A stretch of DNA of 64,000 nucleotides from Comamonas testosteroni (GTDB taxonomy: Bacteria; Pseudomonadota; Gammaproteobacteria; Burkholderiales; Burkholderiaceae_C): NCBI RefSeq assembly GCF_014076415.1, contig NZ_CP043568.1, positions 5,394,001 to 5,458,000 on the forward strand, given 5' to 3'. Under the pieces are notes generated by a model. That model was not told the DNA's origin and did not search any database. It was given only the letters and a program-made list of their open reading frames with translations. Position numbers and translations under genes: made by a program. The first letter of the stretch is position 1; each line of letters opens with the position of its first letter. Of this stretch, positions 52,642-61,313 are shown piece by piece.

Positions 52642-53712
52642 TTAGTCTTCGGAGCTATCCACAGGCTGAGCTTCGTGCAAGTCATCCTTGCTGCCGCCGG
52701 GCGGCGCAATGTTCTGGTCGATGGCGCCGAAGATGCTCTGGCCGTCCTTGCCCTTCATCTCGATGCGGATGGTGTCGCCGAACTGCATGAACTCGGTCTT
52801 GGGCGTGCCGTCCTGAATGGTCTCTATGCAGCGCTTTTCGGCAATGCAGCTATAGCCCTTGGGCCATTCCATGCGCTTGTTCTTGCCGCTGCCGGTCTCC
52901 ACGCCCTTGTTGCTCACCGTGCCGCTGCCCACGATGGAGCCGGCACGTACATTGCGGGTCTTGGCGATATGGGCGATCAGTTGGCCGAAGTGAAAAGTCA
53001 TCTCCTCGCCCGCATCGCACATGCCGACCTTGCGGCCGTTCCAGGTGCTCTGCAGCGTCAGATGCAGGCGGCCGCTCTTCCAGGCATCGCCCAGCTCGTC
53101 CAGTGTCACGGCCACAGGGCTGAAGGCCGTGGCGGGCTTGCTCTGAAAGAAACCAAAGCCCTTGGCCAGTTCGCCGGGTATCAGATTGCGCAGGCTCACG
53201 TCATTGGCCAGCATGACAAGACGGATGCCGCCCAGCGCATCCCTGGCATCCGTACCCATGGGCACATCGCCGGTGACGACGGCAATCTCTGCCTCGAAGT
53301 CTATGCCCATGGCCGTGCTGGGCACGATCACATCGTCGCAGGGGCCGATAAAGTCATCGCTGCCGCCCTGGTACATCAGCGGGTCGGTGTAGAAGTTGGC
53401 CGGCACCTCGGCATTGCGCGCCTTGCGTACCAACTCCACATGGTTGATATAGGCCGAGCCATCGGCCCACTGATAAGCTCGCGGCAGCGGTGCCATGCAT
53501 CGCCGGGGATCGAAGGGAAACGCGTGGCGGGCCTTGCCGCTATTGAGCTCGTACGACAGATCCTGCAACTGGGGGGCCATATAGCTCCAGTCATCCAGCA
53601 CCTGCTGCATGCGGTTGGCAATGCCGGTGGCATAGCAGGCCTGGCTCAGGTCGCGCGAGACCACGATCAGTTGTCCGTCGCGAGAGCCATCCTTGTAGGT
53701 TGCCAGTTTCAT
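52642..53712 (-). CDS. Fumarylacetoacetate hydrolase family protein
   Basis: 356 aa metal-dependent C-C hydrolase/decarboxylase of the FAH superfamily. Metal-binding acidic residues lie in the motif MGIDFEAEIAVVTGDVPMGT, and the catalytic-loop sequence is AKGFGFFQSKPATAFSPVAV. GSGTVSNKGVETGSGKNKRM is the conserved active-site loop. Substrates of this branch are acylpyruvates or aromatic ring-fission products. Divergent from an IclR regulator 109 bases away, which is a common pairing in aromatic catabolism. Confidence 0.92.
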   Translation of the reverse strand: MKLATYKDGSRDGQLIVVSRDLSQACYATGIANRMQQVLDDWSYMAPQLQDLSYELNSGKARHAFPFDPRRCMAPLPRAYQWADGSAYINHVELVRKARNAEVPANFYTDPLMYQGGSDDFIGPCDDVIVPSTAMGIDFEAEIAVVTGDVPMGTDARDALGGIRLVMLANDVSLRNLIPGELAKGFGFFQSKPATAFSPVAVTLDELGDAWKSGRLHLTLQSTWNGRKVGMCDAGEEMTFHFGQLIAHIAKTRNVRAGSIVGSGTVSNKGVETGSGKNKRMEWPKGYSCIAEKRCIETIQDGTPKTEFMQFGDTIRIEMKGKDGQSIFGAIDQNIAPPGGSKDDLHEAQPVDSSED

Positions 53713-53778
53713 TCTCTGTCCCTCTGCTCACGGCAGCGGTGCTGGCACAATGCCTGACAACGCTAGCCAAAATTACGA

Positions 53779-53800
53779 TTGGTTAAATTGATTTAACTAA
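53779..53800. promoter_or_regulatory. IclR-type palindromic operator
   Basis: GTTAAAT-TG-ATTTAAC (53782-53797) is a perfect 16-base palindrome, extended to TTG/TAA with one mismatch. It lies 22 bases upstream of the IclR ATG, within the divergent promoter region shared with the FAH gene. Confidence 0.6.
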
Positions 53801-53821
53801 ACAAAACACGATTCTATTGCA

Positions 53822-54613
53822 ATGGAAAAGGAACGCGCAGGGATTCAGTCGGTCGAAGTGGGTTTCTCCCTCATCGAAGCGCTGGCGCAGGCCAGCGGCC
53901 CGCTGATGCTCAAGGATGTCGCCGCCGCCGCCGGCATGAGTGCCGCCAAGGCGCACCGCTATCTGGTGAGCTTTCAGCGCATCGGCCTGGTGGCGCAGGA
54001 CGAGCGCAATTCGCGCTACGACCTGGGTCCTGCGGCACTGAAGATCGGTCTGGCCTCGCTGGCCCGCCTCGACCCGGTGCGTCTGGCGCGGGAGCGCATT
54101 CCGGCGCTGCTCGAGACCCTCAATCACACGCTGGCCATTGCCGTCTGGGGCAACCATGGCCCGACCATCGTGCATTGGGAGGAATCGGCGCAGTCTGTCA
54201 CCGCCAATCTGCGCCTGGGCGACGTCATGCCCATGCTGGCCTCGGCCACGGGGCGCTGCTTCGGCGCCTGGCTGCCACGCGAGGCTACGGCCGCGTTGCT
54301 GGAGCCCGAGATCGAGCGTGCACGCAAGGCCAGACGCCAGGACCTGCCCCAGACCGAAGAGGCCGTTGCGGACATGCTGGCCGAAGTCCGTGCGCGCGGC
54401 ACGGCCCGCGTGGTCGATACCGTGCTGCCGGGCATCGTGGCCTTCTGCGTGCCGGTCTTCGATGCCTCCGGCCATATCGTGCTGGGGCTTATGACCCTGG
54501 GCTCGCTGGCGACTTTCGACCCGGACTATGGTGGAGCCATCGACGCGCCGCTGCAGGCGGCCGCCCGCCAGCTCTCCAGCGATCTGGGCTGGCGCGCCGC
54601 TCCCGGCCACTGA
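53822..54613 (+). CDS. IclR-family transcriptional regulator
   Basis: 263 aa. N-terminal winged helix (GFSLIEALAQASGPLMLKDV, AAGMSAAKAHRYLVSFQRIG), then the IclR effector domain (LNHTLAIAVWGNHGPTIVHW, LASATGRCFGAWLPREA). Divergent from the fumarylacetoacetase-family gene; the perfect palindrome before its ATG is a likely self-operator. It ends 25 bases before the DUF3108 gene on the same strand, though co-transcription there is probably incidental. Confidence 0.93.
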   Translation: MEKERAGIQSVEVGFSLIEALAQASGPLMLKDVAAAAGMSAAKAHRYLVSFQRIGLVAQDERNSRYDLGPAALKIGLASLARLDPVRLARERIPALLETLNHTLAIAVWGNHGPTIVHWEESAQSVTANLRLGDVMPMLASATGRCFGAWLPREATAALLEPEIERARKARRQDLPQTEEAVADMLAEVRARGTARVVDTVLPGIVAFCVPVFDASGHIVLGLMTLGSLATFDPDYGGAIDAPLQAAARQLSSDLGWRAAPGH

Positions 54614-54638
54614 AACCCGCAATCTCCGAATCACGCTC

Positions 54639-55799
54639 ATGGGCCGCTCCCCTCAGGCAAGCCAGGCACGCAAGACACTGCTGCCCATCACCGGCTTGGT
54701 GCTGGCAGCCCATGGGCTGTTGCTCTGGGGCCTGCCCGAACTGAGCCCGCCGGACAAGGCAGCGGACGACCAGATCGTGATGGAGACGCGTATGCTGCAG
54801 GCGCCTCCTCCTCCGCCTGCACCCGCAGCGCCCAAGCCGGCTCCAACTCCAGCTCCGGCGCCTCAACCCAAGGCTGCACCCCGTGCGCCAGCGCCGACTC
54901 CTGCTCCCGTGCCAGCTCCCGTACCGGACGAACAGGAGTCGGCGTCAAATCCGCCTCCAACTCAGGAGCAACAAACGCAGGAAGCGCCTGAAACAGAAGC
55001 ACCCGCCAATACAGGGCAGCCCGCTGCTGCTGCAGAGCCGGTTCCCGAGCCCATGGCCGAGCCTCCCGAAGCCAATGCTGCCGACACGGCCCGCCCCATC
55101 CAGGTCACGCCCGCAGGCAGCGCGCCGCTGCCGCCAGGCTCTGTACTGCCCGTCACCCTGCCCAATTCCGCCACGCTGGAGTTCAACGCCTCGGGTCAGG
55201 TCAAGGGTTTTCAATACTCGGCCGGCGCCCAGCTGCAATGGCAGCATGACGGCCAGTACTACCAGGCCAGACAGTCGATCAGCATGTTCTTGCTGGGCGA
55301 GCGCTCCCAGACCAGCGAGGGGCTGATCACGCCCAAGGGCCTGCAGCCGCTCAATTTCAGCGACAAGGGGCGCAAAACCCAGTCCGCCGCCTTCGACGTA
55401 GCCGACGGCAAGGCGCACTACAGCGGCGGCCAGACCGATGCGGCGATTGGCGATGGCGTGCAGGACCGCCTCAGCGTGTTTCTGCAGCTCTCGGCCCTGA
55501 TGGCTGCCGCCCCCGAAAAATATCCGCCAGGCACACTGATAGAACTGACCACCAGCAGCGCACGCTCAGCCGTGCGCTGGCAGTTCCGCGTGGGTGCCAG
55601 CGAGGCGCTGGAGCTGCCATTTGGCAGCGTCATGGCGCTGCGTCTGGACAAGCTGCCCGGCAAAAGCAGCAGCGACCAGCGCGGATCGGTCTGGCTGGCA
55701 CCGTCCATGCAATACCTGCCCGTGCGCATCAAGCTCACCCAGGGACAGGACGACTTTGTCGACCTGCAGCTCAAGAAATATCTGCCCGCGCCGCAATAG
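54639..55799 (+). CDS. DUF3108 domain-containing protein with Pro-rich linker
   Basis: 386 aa. An N-terminal hydrophobic segment (TLLPITGLVLAAHGLLLWGL) anchors the protein. Residues ~55-170 are a Pro/Ala/Gln-rich TonB-like spacer (PPPPPAPAAPKP and so on) that can cross the periplasm. The C-terminal DUF3108 domain begins near 180 (LEFNASGQVKGFQYSAGAQL) with QSISMFLLGERSQTSEGLIT. Function unknown; the layout suggests an envelope protein. The ATG at 54639 is chosen since the upstream in-frame extension overlaps the IclR gene. Confidence 0.85.
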   Translation: MGRSPQASQARKTLLPITGLVLAAHGLLLWGLPELSPPDKAADDQIVMETRMLQAPPPPPAPAAPKPAPTPAPAPQPKAAPRAPAPTPAPVPAPVPDEQESASNPPPTQEQQTQEAPETEAPANTGQPAAAAEPVPEPMAEPPEANAADTARPIQVTPAGSAPLPPGSVLPVTLPNSATLEFNASGQVKGFQYSAGAQLQWQHDGQYYQARQSISMFLLGERSQTSEGLITPKGLQPLNFSDKGRKTQSAAFDVADGKAHYSGGQTDAAIGDGVQDRLSVFLQLSALMAAAPEKYPPGTLIELTTSSARSAVRWQFRVGASEALELPFGSVMALRLDKLPGKSSSDQRGSVWLAPSMQYLPVRIKLTQGQDDFVDLQLKKYLPAPQ

Positions 55800-56083
55800 C
55801 CTCCATGCCGTACCCTGGCATAAACCCCGAGACCACTGCGCCCAAAGCGCTCACTCACCTCCCTGCCAAGGCCTGCAACCTGCATCGGCTCGGGCTGAAC
55901 GCTGTCGCGCCGTTCAAGGACTTGCCTACTACAGATCGGGAAAGCCGGTTGCCCACAACCATGTCCAATCCATGGAATACTGTGCCCAAGTGCCAAGAGC
56001 AGGCATTTCCACCTTGAAATGCGGCACCCTGTCGCCATATCCATGGCAGGCATGCTCATAACGGAAGTGAAAGGAGGAACACC
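55800..56083. other. Intergenic region, 284 bases
   Basis: No supported gene. A short open frame at 55805-56017 lacks a ribosome site and protein-like composition. The end contains GGAGGAACACC, the ribosome site of the DUF3567 gene; a promoter is likely in 55980-56060. Confidence 0.4.
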
Positions 56084-56383
56084 ATGCAAATGCTTTACGA
56101 CTCTGAATCCTTTGCGGTGCTCCATCTGCGTCCCGATATGGAGGCAGACGTTCCGGCAGGCACAGCCAAGGCCGAGATCCAGCAAGCCCATCAACTGCCG
56201 CGCCACGGCTTCGAGATCGTGGACAAGCGCTCGGGCAAGGAGGTGTATCTGGACGGCTCCTGGGCCGAAATGTTCCAGAAGCAGATCCTCGCCTGGCAGC
56301 AGGACGCCCCCACCGAGGAGGAAGTGGAAGAAATTCTCGACACCTACACGGGCCTGGCCCAGCAGCCTGTCGTGGTTCACTAA
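56084..56383 (+). CDS. DUF3567 domain-containing protein
   Basis: 99 aa soluble protein of a small betaproteobacterial family with unknown function. It begins MQMLYDSESFAVLHLRP and has HQLPRHGFEIVDKRSGKEVY, LDGSWAEMFQKQILAWQQDA and an acidic C-terminal helix (EEEVEEILDTYTGL). Strong GGAGG eight bases upstream. Followed by a rho-independent terminator. Its presence supports a betaproteobacterial host. Confidence 0.88.
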   Translation: MQMLYDSESFAVLHLRPDMEADVPAGTAKAEIQQAHQLPRHGFEIVDKRSGKEVYLDGSWAEMFQKQILAWQQDAPTEEEVEEILDTYTGLAQQPVVVH

Positions 56384-56422
56384 CAGCACACAGCGCAGGG
56401 TCCCAAGAAGGGAGTTCGCGCC

Positions 56423-56460
56423 AGGCCCGCCGCAGGTTCTCTGCAGCGGGCCTTTTCTTT
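56423..56460 (+). terminator. Rho-independent terminator of the DUF3567 gene
   Basis: AGGCCCGCCGCAG (56423-56435) pairs with CTGCAGCGGGCCT (56441-56453) with one mismatch, followed by TTTTCTTT. Confidence 0.85.
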
Positions 56461-56548
56461 GGGCGCGGCCATTGCGCGCACCCTGGTGCTTTCACTGATC
56501 CGCAGGCTGCGCTTGCTGCCTAGAATCGCCGCACAGGTTCAAGATTTG

Positions 56549-56571
56549 AAGACCATCTGTGAGATGGTCTT
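56549..56571 (+). promoter_or_regulatory. Leader hairpin 1 of the polyol operon
   Basis: AAGACCATCT (56549-56558), loop GTG, AGATGGTCTT (56562-56571): a perfect 10-bp stem 50 bases before the MFS start. It could be the RNA target of the GlpP-type antiterminator encoded in the operon, or a protein operator at DNA level. Confidence 0.5.
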
Positions 56572-56590
56572 GTCGCGCCTGTATGGTCTG

Positions 56591-56620
56591 CCGGCCTCTT
56601 GCAGAAACACAGGAGGCCAG
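56591..56620 (+). promoter_or_regulatory. Leader hairpin 2, sequesters the MFS ribosome-binding site
   Basis: CCGGCCTC (56591-56598) pairs at 7 of 8 positions with GAGGCCAG (56613-56620). The right arm contains most of the AGGAGG ribosome site immediately before ATG 56622, so the stem would block initiation if formed. Confidence 0.5.
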
Positions 56621-56621
56621 C

Positions 56622-58079
56622 ATGCAGACCAGCATCCACAGGGTTCGCGGCGTTCAGGATGTCATCGCCTACATCGACGCACGCCAGGGCATTTCAGGCC
56701 GCGCCGGCACCATCTGGTGGCTGGCACTCGGCGGACTTTTCCTCGACGCATTCTCCAACTCCGCACTCAGCGTGGGCCTGGGCCCCATGACGCGCGACCA
56801 GCAACTGACGCCGGCCGAAGTGGCCTGGATGACGTCGCTGGCCTCCTGGGTGTCCATTGCCTTCAATCCCATCGGCGGCTGGATGGCCGACCGCTGGGGC
56901 CGCATGCGCCCCCTGGTCATCGCCAAGGTGCTGGCCGTGGCCGGTGCGCTGCTGGTCAGCATGGCGCCCGACTACGCCACCATCCTCTTCGGCCGCTTCT
57001 TCGTGGGCGCGGCCTATGGCATCGACTTCGCCATCGCCATGGCGGTGCTGGCCGAGTTCACGCCCGCCCGACTCAAGAGCCGGCTCAATGTCTGGCAGGG
57101 CATGTGGTACATGGCCGTGTGCAGCAACCTGGTGCTGGCGCTGTGGTTCCATTCCTGGGATGTGGGCGATTCGCTGTGGCGCTATTCGGTGGCCGCCACG
57201 GCGGTGTTCGGCCTGTTCATCCTGGGCATGCAGGCTGCGCTGCTGGTGGAAAGCCCGACCTGGCTGGCACGCAAGGAAAGGCTGGATGACGCCGCCCGCG
57301 CCATGACGCGCATCTACGGCGCCCGTGGCCACCGCTTCGAGGCCGCGCCGCCCGCCGAACGCCTTCCCGTGCTCAACCCGGCGCGGCGCGGGCTGGCCAA
57401 TGTACTGCTGATCTTTCGCGGCATCTACCTGCCGCGCACGCTGCTGGCGGCCACGGTGCAGATAGGCCAGTCCATCCAGTACTTTGCCGTGGGCTGGTAC
57501 CTGCCGCTGATCAGCGCCTCGCTGTTCGGCAAGGACTTCCGCGAGGCCACGCTGGGTGCGCTGGTGTTCAACGTGTTCGGCATCGTCGGCGGATTCCTGT
57601 CGCCCGTCATCGGGCGCCGGCTGGGCCTGCGGCGGGCCTCGGCCTTCGGCTTTGCGCTGGTGTTCCTGATGCTGCTGGTTCTGGGCCTGTTCAACGGCCG
57701 CATGCCCATCTGGCTGGCCGTGGCCGTGCCCTCGCTGTTCATCCTCTTTCATTCGGGCGGGCCCGGCGCCAACGGCAAGAGCCTGTCCACGCTATCGTTC
57801 CGCAGCGAGCTGCGCGCGGGCGCCAATGGCGTGATCGGCGCGCTGGGCGCCATGGGCGCGGCGCTGGGGCTGCTGGTGTTCCCGCTGTTCCGCCAGCAGT
57901 ACGGGCTGGAGAACACCTTCCTCATCCTGTCCGTGGTGCCGCTGCTGGCCAGCATCGTCTGCTTTTCCATCCGCTGGGACCCCACGCGCACCACGGTGAA
58001 CCCCGACGACGAGCCCGGCGCGCCCCAGTTCGCGGACGACGCCGCCCCGCCCGCCAAGATCGCTCAAACCACCGCCTGA
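56622..58079 (+). CDS. MFS transporter (sugar/polyol or organophosphate symporter type)
   Basis: 485 aa inner-membrane carrier, 12 helices. Motif A-like loop GWMADRWGRMRPLVIAKVLA near residue 90, RFFVGAAYGIDFAIAMAVLA, and LIFRGIYLPRTLLAATVQIG in the second half; GFLSPVIGRRLGLRRA is the repeated motif A. ATG 56622 follows AGGAGG. First gene of a GC-rich operon; a kinase follows 13 bases later, so the substrate is probably a polyol phosphorylated on entry. Composition is visibly richer in G and C than the genes before 56 kb. Confidence 0.88.
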   Translation: MQTSIHRVRGVQDVIAYIDARQGISGRAGTIWWLALGGLFLDAFSNSALSVGLGPMTRDQQLTPAEVAWMTSLASWVSIAFNPIGGWMADRWGRMRPLVIAKVLAVAGALLVSMAPDYATILFGRFFVGAAYGIDFAIAMAVLAEFTPARLKSRLNVWQGMWYMAVCSNLVLALWFHSWDVGDSLWRYSVAATAVFGLFILGMQAALLVESPTWLARKERLDDAARAMTRIYGARGHRFEAAPPAERLPVLNPARRGLANVLLIFRGIYLPRTLLAATVQIGQSIQYFAVGWYLPLISASLFGKDFREATLGALVFNVFGIVGGFLSPVIGRRLGLRRASAFGFALVFLMLLVLGLFNGRMPIWLAVAVPSLFILFHSGGPGANGKSLSTLSFRSELRAGANGVIGALGAMGAALGLLVFPLFRQQYGLENTFLILSVVPLLASIVCFSIRWDPTRTTVNPDDEPGAPQFADDAAPPAKIAQTTA

Positions 58080-58092
58080 AAGAGAGCACTCC

Positions 58093-59634
58093 ATGCACCA
58101 TGAAGCCGTGATCCTCTGCATCGACGAAGGCACCTCGGGCACGCGCGCCGCCGTCGTGGGGCGCGACGGGCAGGTGTCCGCCCAGGACTATCTGCCGCTG
58201 GAAATCCACTGCCCGCGCCCCGGCGTGGTCGAACAGGACGCCGACCTGCTGCTGGAGCGCACGCTGGACGTGTGCCGCCGCGCCATCGCCCGCGCCCAGG
58301 GCAGCGGCCAGCAGATCGTGGCTCTGGCCATTGCCAACCAGCGCTGCTCGGCCGTGCTCTGGGATACGGCCACGGGCCGTTCGCTGGCGCCCATCATGGT
58401 CTGGCAGGATGCGCGCCACCGCGACGAACTGGCCCTGCTGGCCGGCGACTGGGATGCCCGGCTGATCCGCCACGCGGGCCGGCCCGTGGGCGTGCGTTCG
58501 CCCTACCTGTGGGCCGCGCACAAGCTGCGCGAATGCCCGGCCGTGGCCCAGGCCTGGCGCCAGCGGCGGCTGGCCTTCGGCACCATCGACTCCTGGCTGC
58601 TGTGGCATCTGTCGGATGCGCGCGCCGTGGTCACCACGCCCACCAATGTGACCTCGGGCAACGCCTATGCGCTGGGCGAGCACCGCTACCTGCACGACTG
58701 GCTGGACGCGCTGGAGTTTCCCGCCGAACTGCTGCCCCGCCTGTGCGAAGACGTGCAGGACTTCGGCCGCACGCGCACCGAGCTCCTGGGCCTGGCCGTG
58801 CCCATCCTGGCCTGCGCGGGCGACCAGCATGCGGCGGCCGTGGGCCTGGGCTGCCTGGAGCGCGGCCAGGCGCTGTGCGTGCATGGCACGGGCAGCTTCG
58901 TCGATGTGCTCACGGGAACAAAGCTGCCCGCGCATGACGCGGCCCATGAAAGCTCGCTGACCATGACGGCGCGGCGCATGGGCGGTGTCTCGCGCTATGC
59001 CATCGAGACCTATGTGCCCACCACGGGCTCGGCGCTCAACTGGATCTGCGAGAAGCTGCAGTGGTTCGACAACCCGCAGCAGATCAGCACCCTGGCCCGC
59101 GAGGCCGAGACGCCGGCCGACCTGGTCTTCATCCCCGCGCTCACCGGCCTGCGCCTGCCGGCCATGGAGCCGGGCGCGCGGGCCTCGATCTCGGGCGTGT
59201 CCATGGCCACCTCGCGGCCGCAGCTGGCGCGCTCCATCCTCGAAGGCATTGCGCATTCCGTGGCCTCCTGCGTGCAGGCCGACGAGGCGGCAGCAGGCAC
59301 CGAGGTGGGCGAGCTGCTGGTGGGCGGCGGCCTGTCGGGCAGCGATGCCCTGCTGCAGATCCAGGCCGACCTGGGCGGCCTGCCCGTGCGACGCCTGGCC
59401 GATACCGACAAGGCCAGCCTGCGCGGCATCGCCTTCATGGCCGGCAGCGCGGGCCTGCTGTGGGACGGGCTGCCGCAGGCCTGCGCCACGCTGCGCACCG
59501 AAGCGGTCTTCGAACCGCGCATGGCGGTCGACGAGCGAAGCGAGCGCCGCAGCATCTGGCGCGCCCGCGTGGGCGACGAACTGGCCCGCGCCCGGGCGCC
59601 CGGGCGCGCCGCCGCCCTGGAGGGCCGCGCATGA
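58093..59634 (+). CDS. FGGY-family carbohydrate kinase (glycerol-kinase-like)
   Basis: 513 aa ATP-dependent sugar/polyol kinase. The N-terminal phosphate loop LCIDEGTSGTRAAVVGRDGQ and the PGVVEQDADLLLERTLDV segment are glycerol-kinase-like. AIANQRCSAVLWDTATG replaces the GlpK NQRET; the Arg is kept but the glycerol-contacting Glu becomes Cys. The catalytic Asp is present in CAGDQHAAAVGLG, and GVSRYAIETYVPTTGSALNW precedes the C-terminal ATP domain (LLVGGGLSGSDALLQIQADL). The stop overlaps the next ATG in an ATGA, so translation is coupled. Substrate probably a polyol other than, or besides, glycerol (inference). Confidence 0.88.
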   Translation: MHHEAVILCIDEGTSGTRAAVVGRDGQVSAQDYLPLEIHCPRPGVVEQDADLLLERTLDVCRRAIARAQGSGQQIVALAIANQRCSAVLWDTATGRSLAPIMVWQDARHRDELALLAGDWDARLIRHAGRPVGVRSPYLWAAHKLRECPAVAQAWRQRRLAFGTIDSWLLWHLSDARAVVTTPTNVTSGNAYALGEHRYLHDWLDALEFPAELLPRLCEDVQDFGRTRTELLGLAVPILACAGDQHAAAVGLGCLERGQALCVHGTGSFVDVLTGTKLPAHDAAHESSLTMTARRMGGVSRYAIETYVPTTGSALNWICEKLQWFDNPQQISTLAREAETPADLVFIPALTGLRLPAMEPGARASISGVSMATSRPQLARSILEGIAHSVASCVQADEAAAGTEVGELLVGGGLSGSDALLQIQADLGGLPVRRLADTDKASLRGIAFMAGSAGLLWDGLPQACATLRTEAVFEPRMAVDERSERRSIWRARVGDELARARAPGRAAALEGRA

Positions 59635-61313
59635 TGCAGTGGCCCTTCGACAAGGAACGCAGGGACAGCGCCATGCTGACCCAGACTGCACCGCTGCAGC
59701 TGCAGCGCGCGGACCAGCTCGCGCGGCTGGGCGACGAGGCATTCGACCTGCTGGTCATCGGCGGCGGCATCACCGGCGCCTATGCCGCGCTGGACGCCAG
59801 CCTGCGCGGCCTGCGCGTGGCCCTGGTGGAGAAGGACGACTTCGCCTCGGGCACCTCGTCCAAGTCCTCCAAGATGGTCCATGGCGGCCTGCGCTACATC
59901 GAGCAGGGCAACCTGGGACTGGTGCGGCACTCGCTGCTGGAGCGCCAGCGCCTGCGCCGCAATGCGCGGCACCTGGTGCAGCGCCTGCCCTTCCTGTTTC
60001 CCGTGATGGAGCGCGACGGCGTCTTCGACGCCCGCCTGGCCAAGGCCTTCGGCAGCCTGCTGTGGACCTATGACCTGGCCGGCGGCTGGCGCGAAGGCAT
60101 CCTGCACCGCAAGCTCGGCAAGGCCGAGGTGCTGTCGCACTGTCCGACCTTCCGCGAAGAGCAGCTCCTGGGTGGCTACATGTACTTCGATGCGCGCGTG
60201 GACGATGCGCGGCTCACGCTGGCCGTGGCGCGCACGGCGGCCTTCCATGGCGCGGCCGTGCTCAACCATGCCCGGGCCACCGCCATCACGCGCAACGCCC
60301 ACGGCGGCGTGGACGGCGCCATCGTCCAGGCCGATGGCCGCGAGATCACGGTGCGCGCGCGCAGCGTGGTCATGGCCACGGGCGTCTGGCTGCGCGACTG
60401 GGATGGCCGCAGGCCCGACCAGCAGGCGCAGCTGCACGTGCGCCCCGCCAAGGGCGTACACGTGGCCATTCCCTGGCTGCGCATACGCAACGACTGCACC
60501 GTCACCATCCCCGTGCCGGGCCGCAGCCGGCGCGCCACCATCACGCGCTGGGGCGATGTCTCCTACCTGGGCACCACCGACGAGGACTATGCGGGCAGCC
60601 TGGACGACGTGCACTGCACGCGCGCCGAGCTGGACTTCCTGCTCGAAGGCGCCCGATCGGCGCTCAAGGTGGACCTGTCGCCCGAGGACGTGGTCGGCTC
60701 CATCGCCGGCTGCCGCCCCCTGGTCGGCCCGCCCGGCGGCAAGACCGTGGAGATGAAGCGCAACCACGAAATCCATGTGGCGACCGACGGCCTGGTCACC
60801 ATCGTCGGCGGCAAGCTCACCACCTCGCGCCACATGGCCGAGCAGACCGTGGACGCCGTGGAAAAGCTGCTGGGCCGGCGCACGCGCTGCACCACCACCT
60901 CGGCCTTCCTGCTGGGCGCGGCCGGCTACGACGCCCAGGCCATCACGGCCACGGGTGGACTGTCGGCCCATCTGGGCGAGCGCTACGGCACGGAAGCGCG
61001 CTTCGTCAGCGACATCCTCGACGCGCATCCCGCGCTGGCCCGGCCCATCGTCGAGGGACTGCCCCACACCGAGGCCGAAGTCCTCTACGCCGCGCGCCAC
61101 GAAATGGCGCGCACGGTGGAAGACGTGCTCTCGCGCCGCATGCGCGCACGCCTCATGGCGCGCGATGCATCGGCCCGCGCCGCAGCGCGCGTGGGCGACA
61201 TCCTGGCCCAGGAACTGGGGCTGGCACCTGCGCAGATAGCGCAGCAGATCCACGACTACCGCCGCGCCATGGAGCGCGAGAAACAGATTTTGATGGGAGA
61301 CATCCAATGCTGA
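59631..61313 (+). CDS. FAD-dependent glycerol-3-phosphate dehydrogenase/oxidase family (GlpD-like)
   Basis: 560 aa membrane-associated flavoenzyme. FAD motif FDLLVIGGGITGAYAALDAS near residue 39, substrate region SGTSSKSSKMVHGGLRYIEQ (GlpD hallmark), TRWGDVSYLGTTDEDYAG, and the C-terminal GGKLTTSRHMAEQTVDAVEK. Starts either at ATG 59631 (ATGA overlap, used here) or 59673. Oxidises the 2-hydroxyl of a polyol phosphate to the ketone, passing electrons to quinone. Erythritol-4-phosphate dehydrogenase EryB belongs to the same superfamily, so G3P need not be its substrate. Confidence 0.9.
   Translation: MMQWPFDKERRDSAMLTQTAPLQLQRADQLARLGDEAFDLLVIGGGITGAYAALDASLRGLRVALVEKDDFASGTSSKSSKMVHGGLRYIEQGNLGLVRHSLLERQRLRRNARHLVQRLPFLFPVMERDGVFDARLAKAFGSLLWTYDLAGGWREGILHRKLGKAEVLSHCPTFREEQLLGGYMYFDARVDDARLTLAVARTAAFHGAAVLNHARATAITRNAHGGVDGAIVQADGREITVRARSVVMATGVWLRDWDGRRPDQQAQLHVRPAKGVHVAIPWLRIRNDCTVTIPVPGRSRRATITRWGDVSYLGTTDEDYAGSLDDVHCTRAELDFLLEGARSALKVDLSPEDVVGSIAGCRPLVGPPGGKTVEMKRNHEIHVATDGLVTIVGGKLTTSRHMAEQTVDAVEKLLGRRTRCTTTSAFLLGAAGYDAQAITATGGLSAHLGERYGTEARFVSDILDAHPALARPIVEGLPHTEAEVLYAARHEMARTVEDVLSRRMRARLMARDASARAAARVGDILAQELGLAPAQIAQQIHDYRRAMEREKQILMGDIQC

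Noticed and set aside
55805..56017. 70-codon open frame between DUF3108 and DUF3567 genes
   Set aside because: No ribosome site, no protein-like composition, and another frame is equally open.
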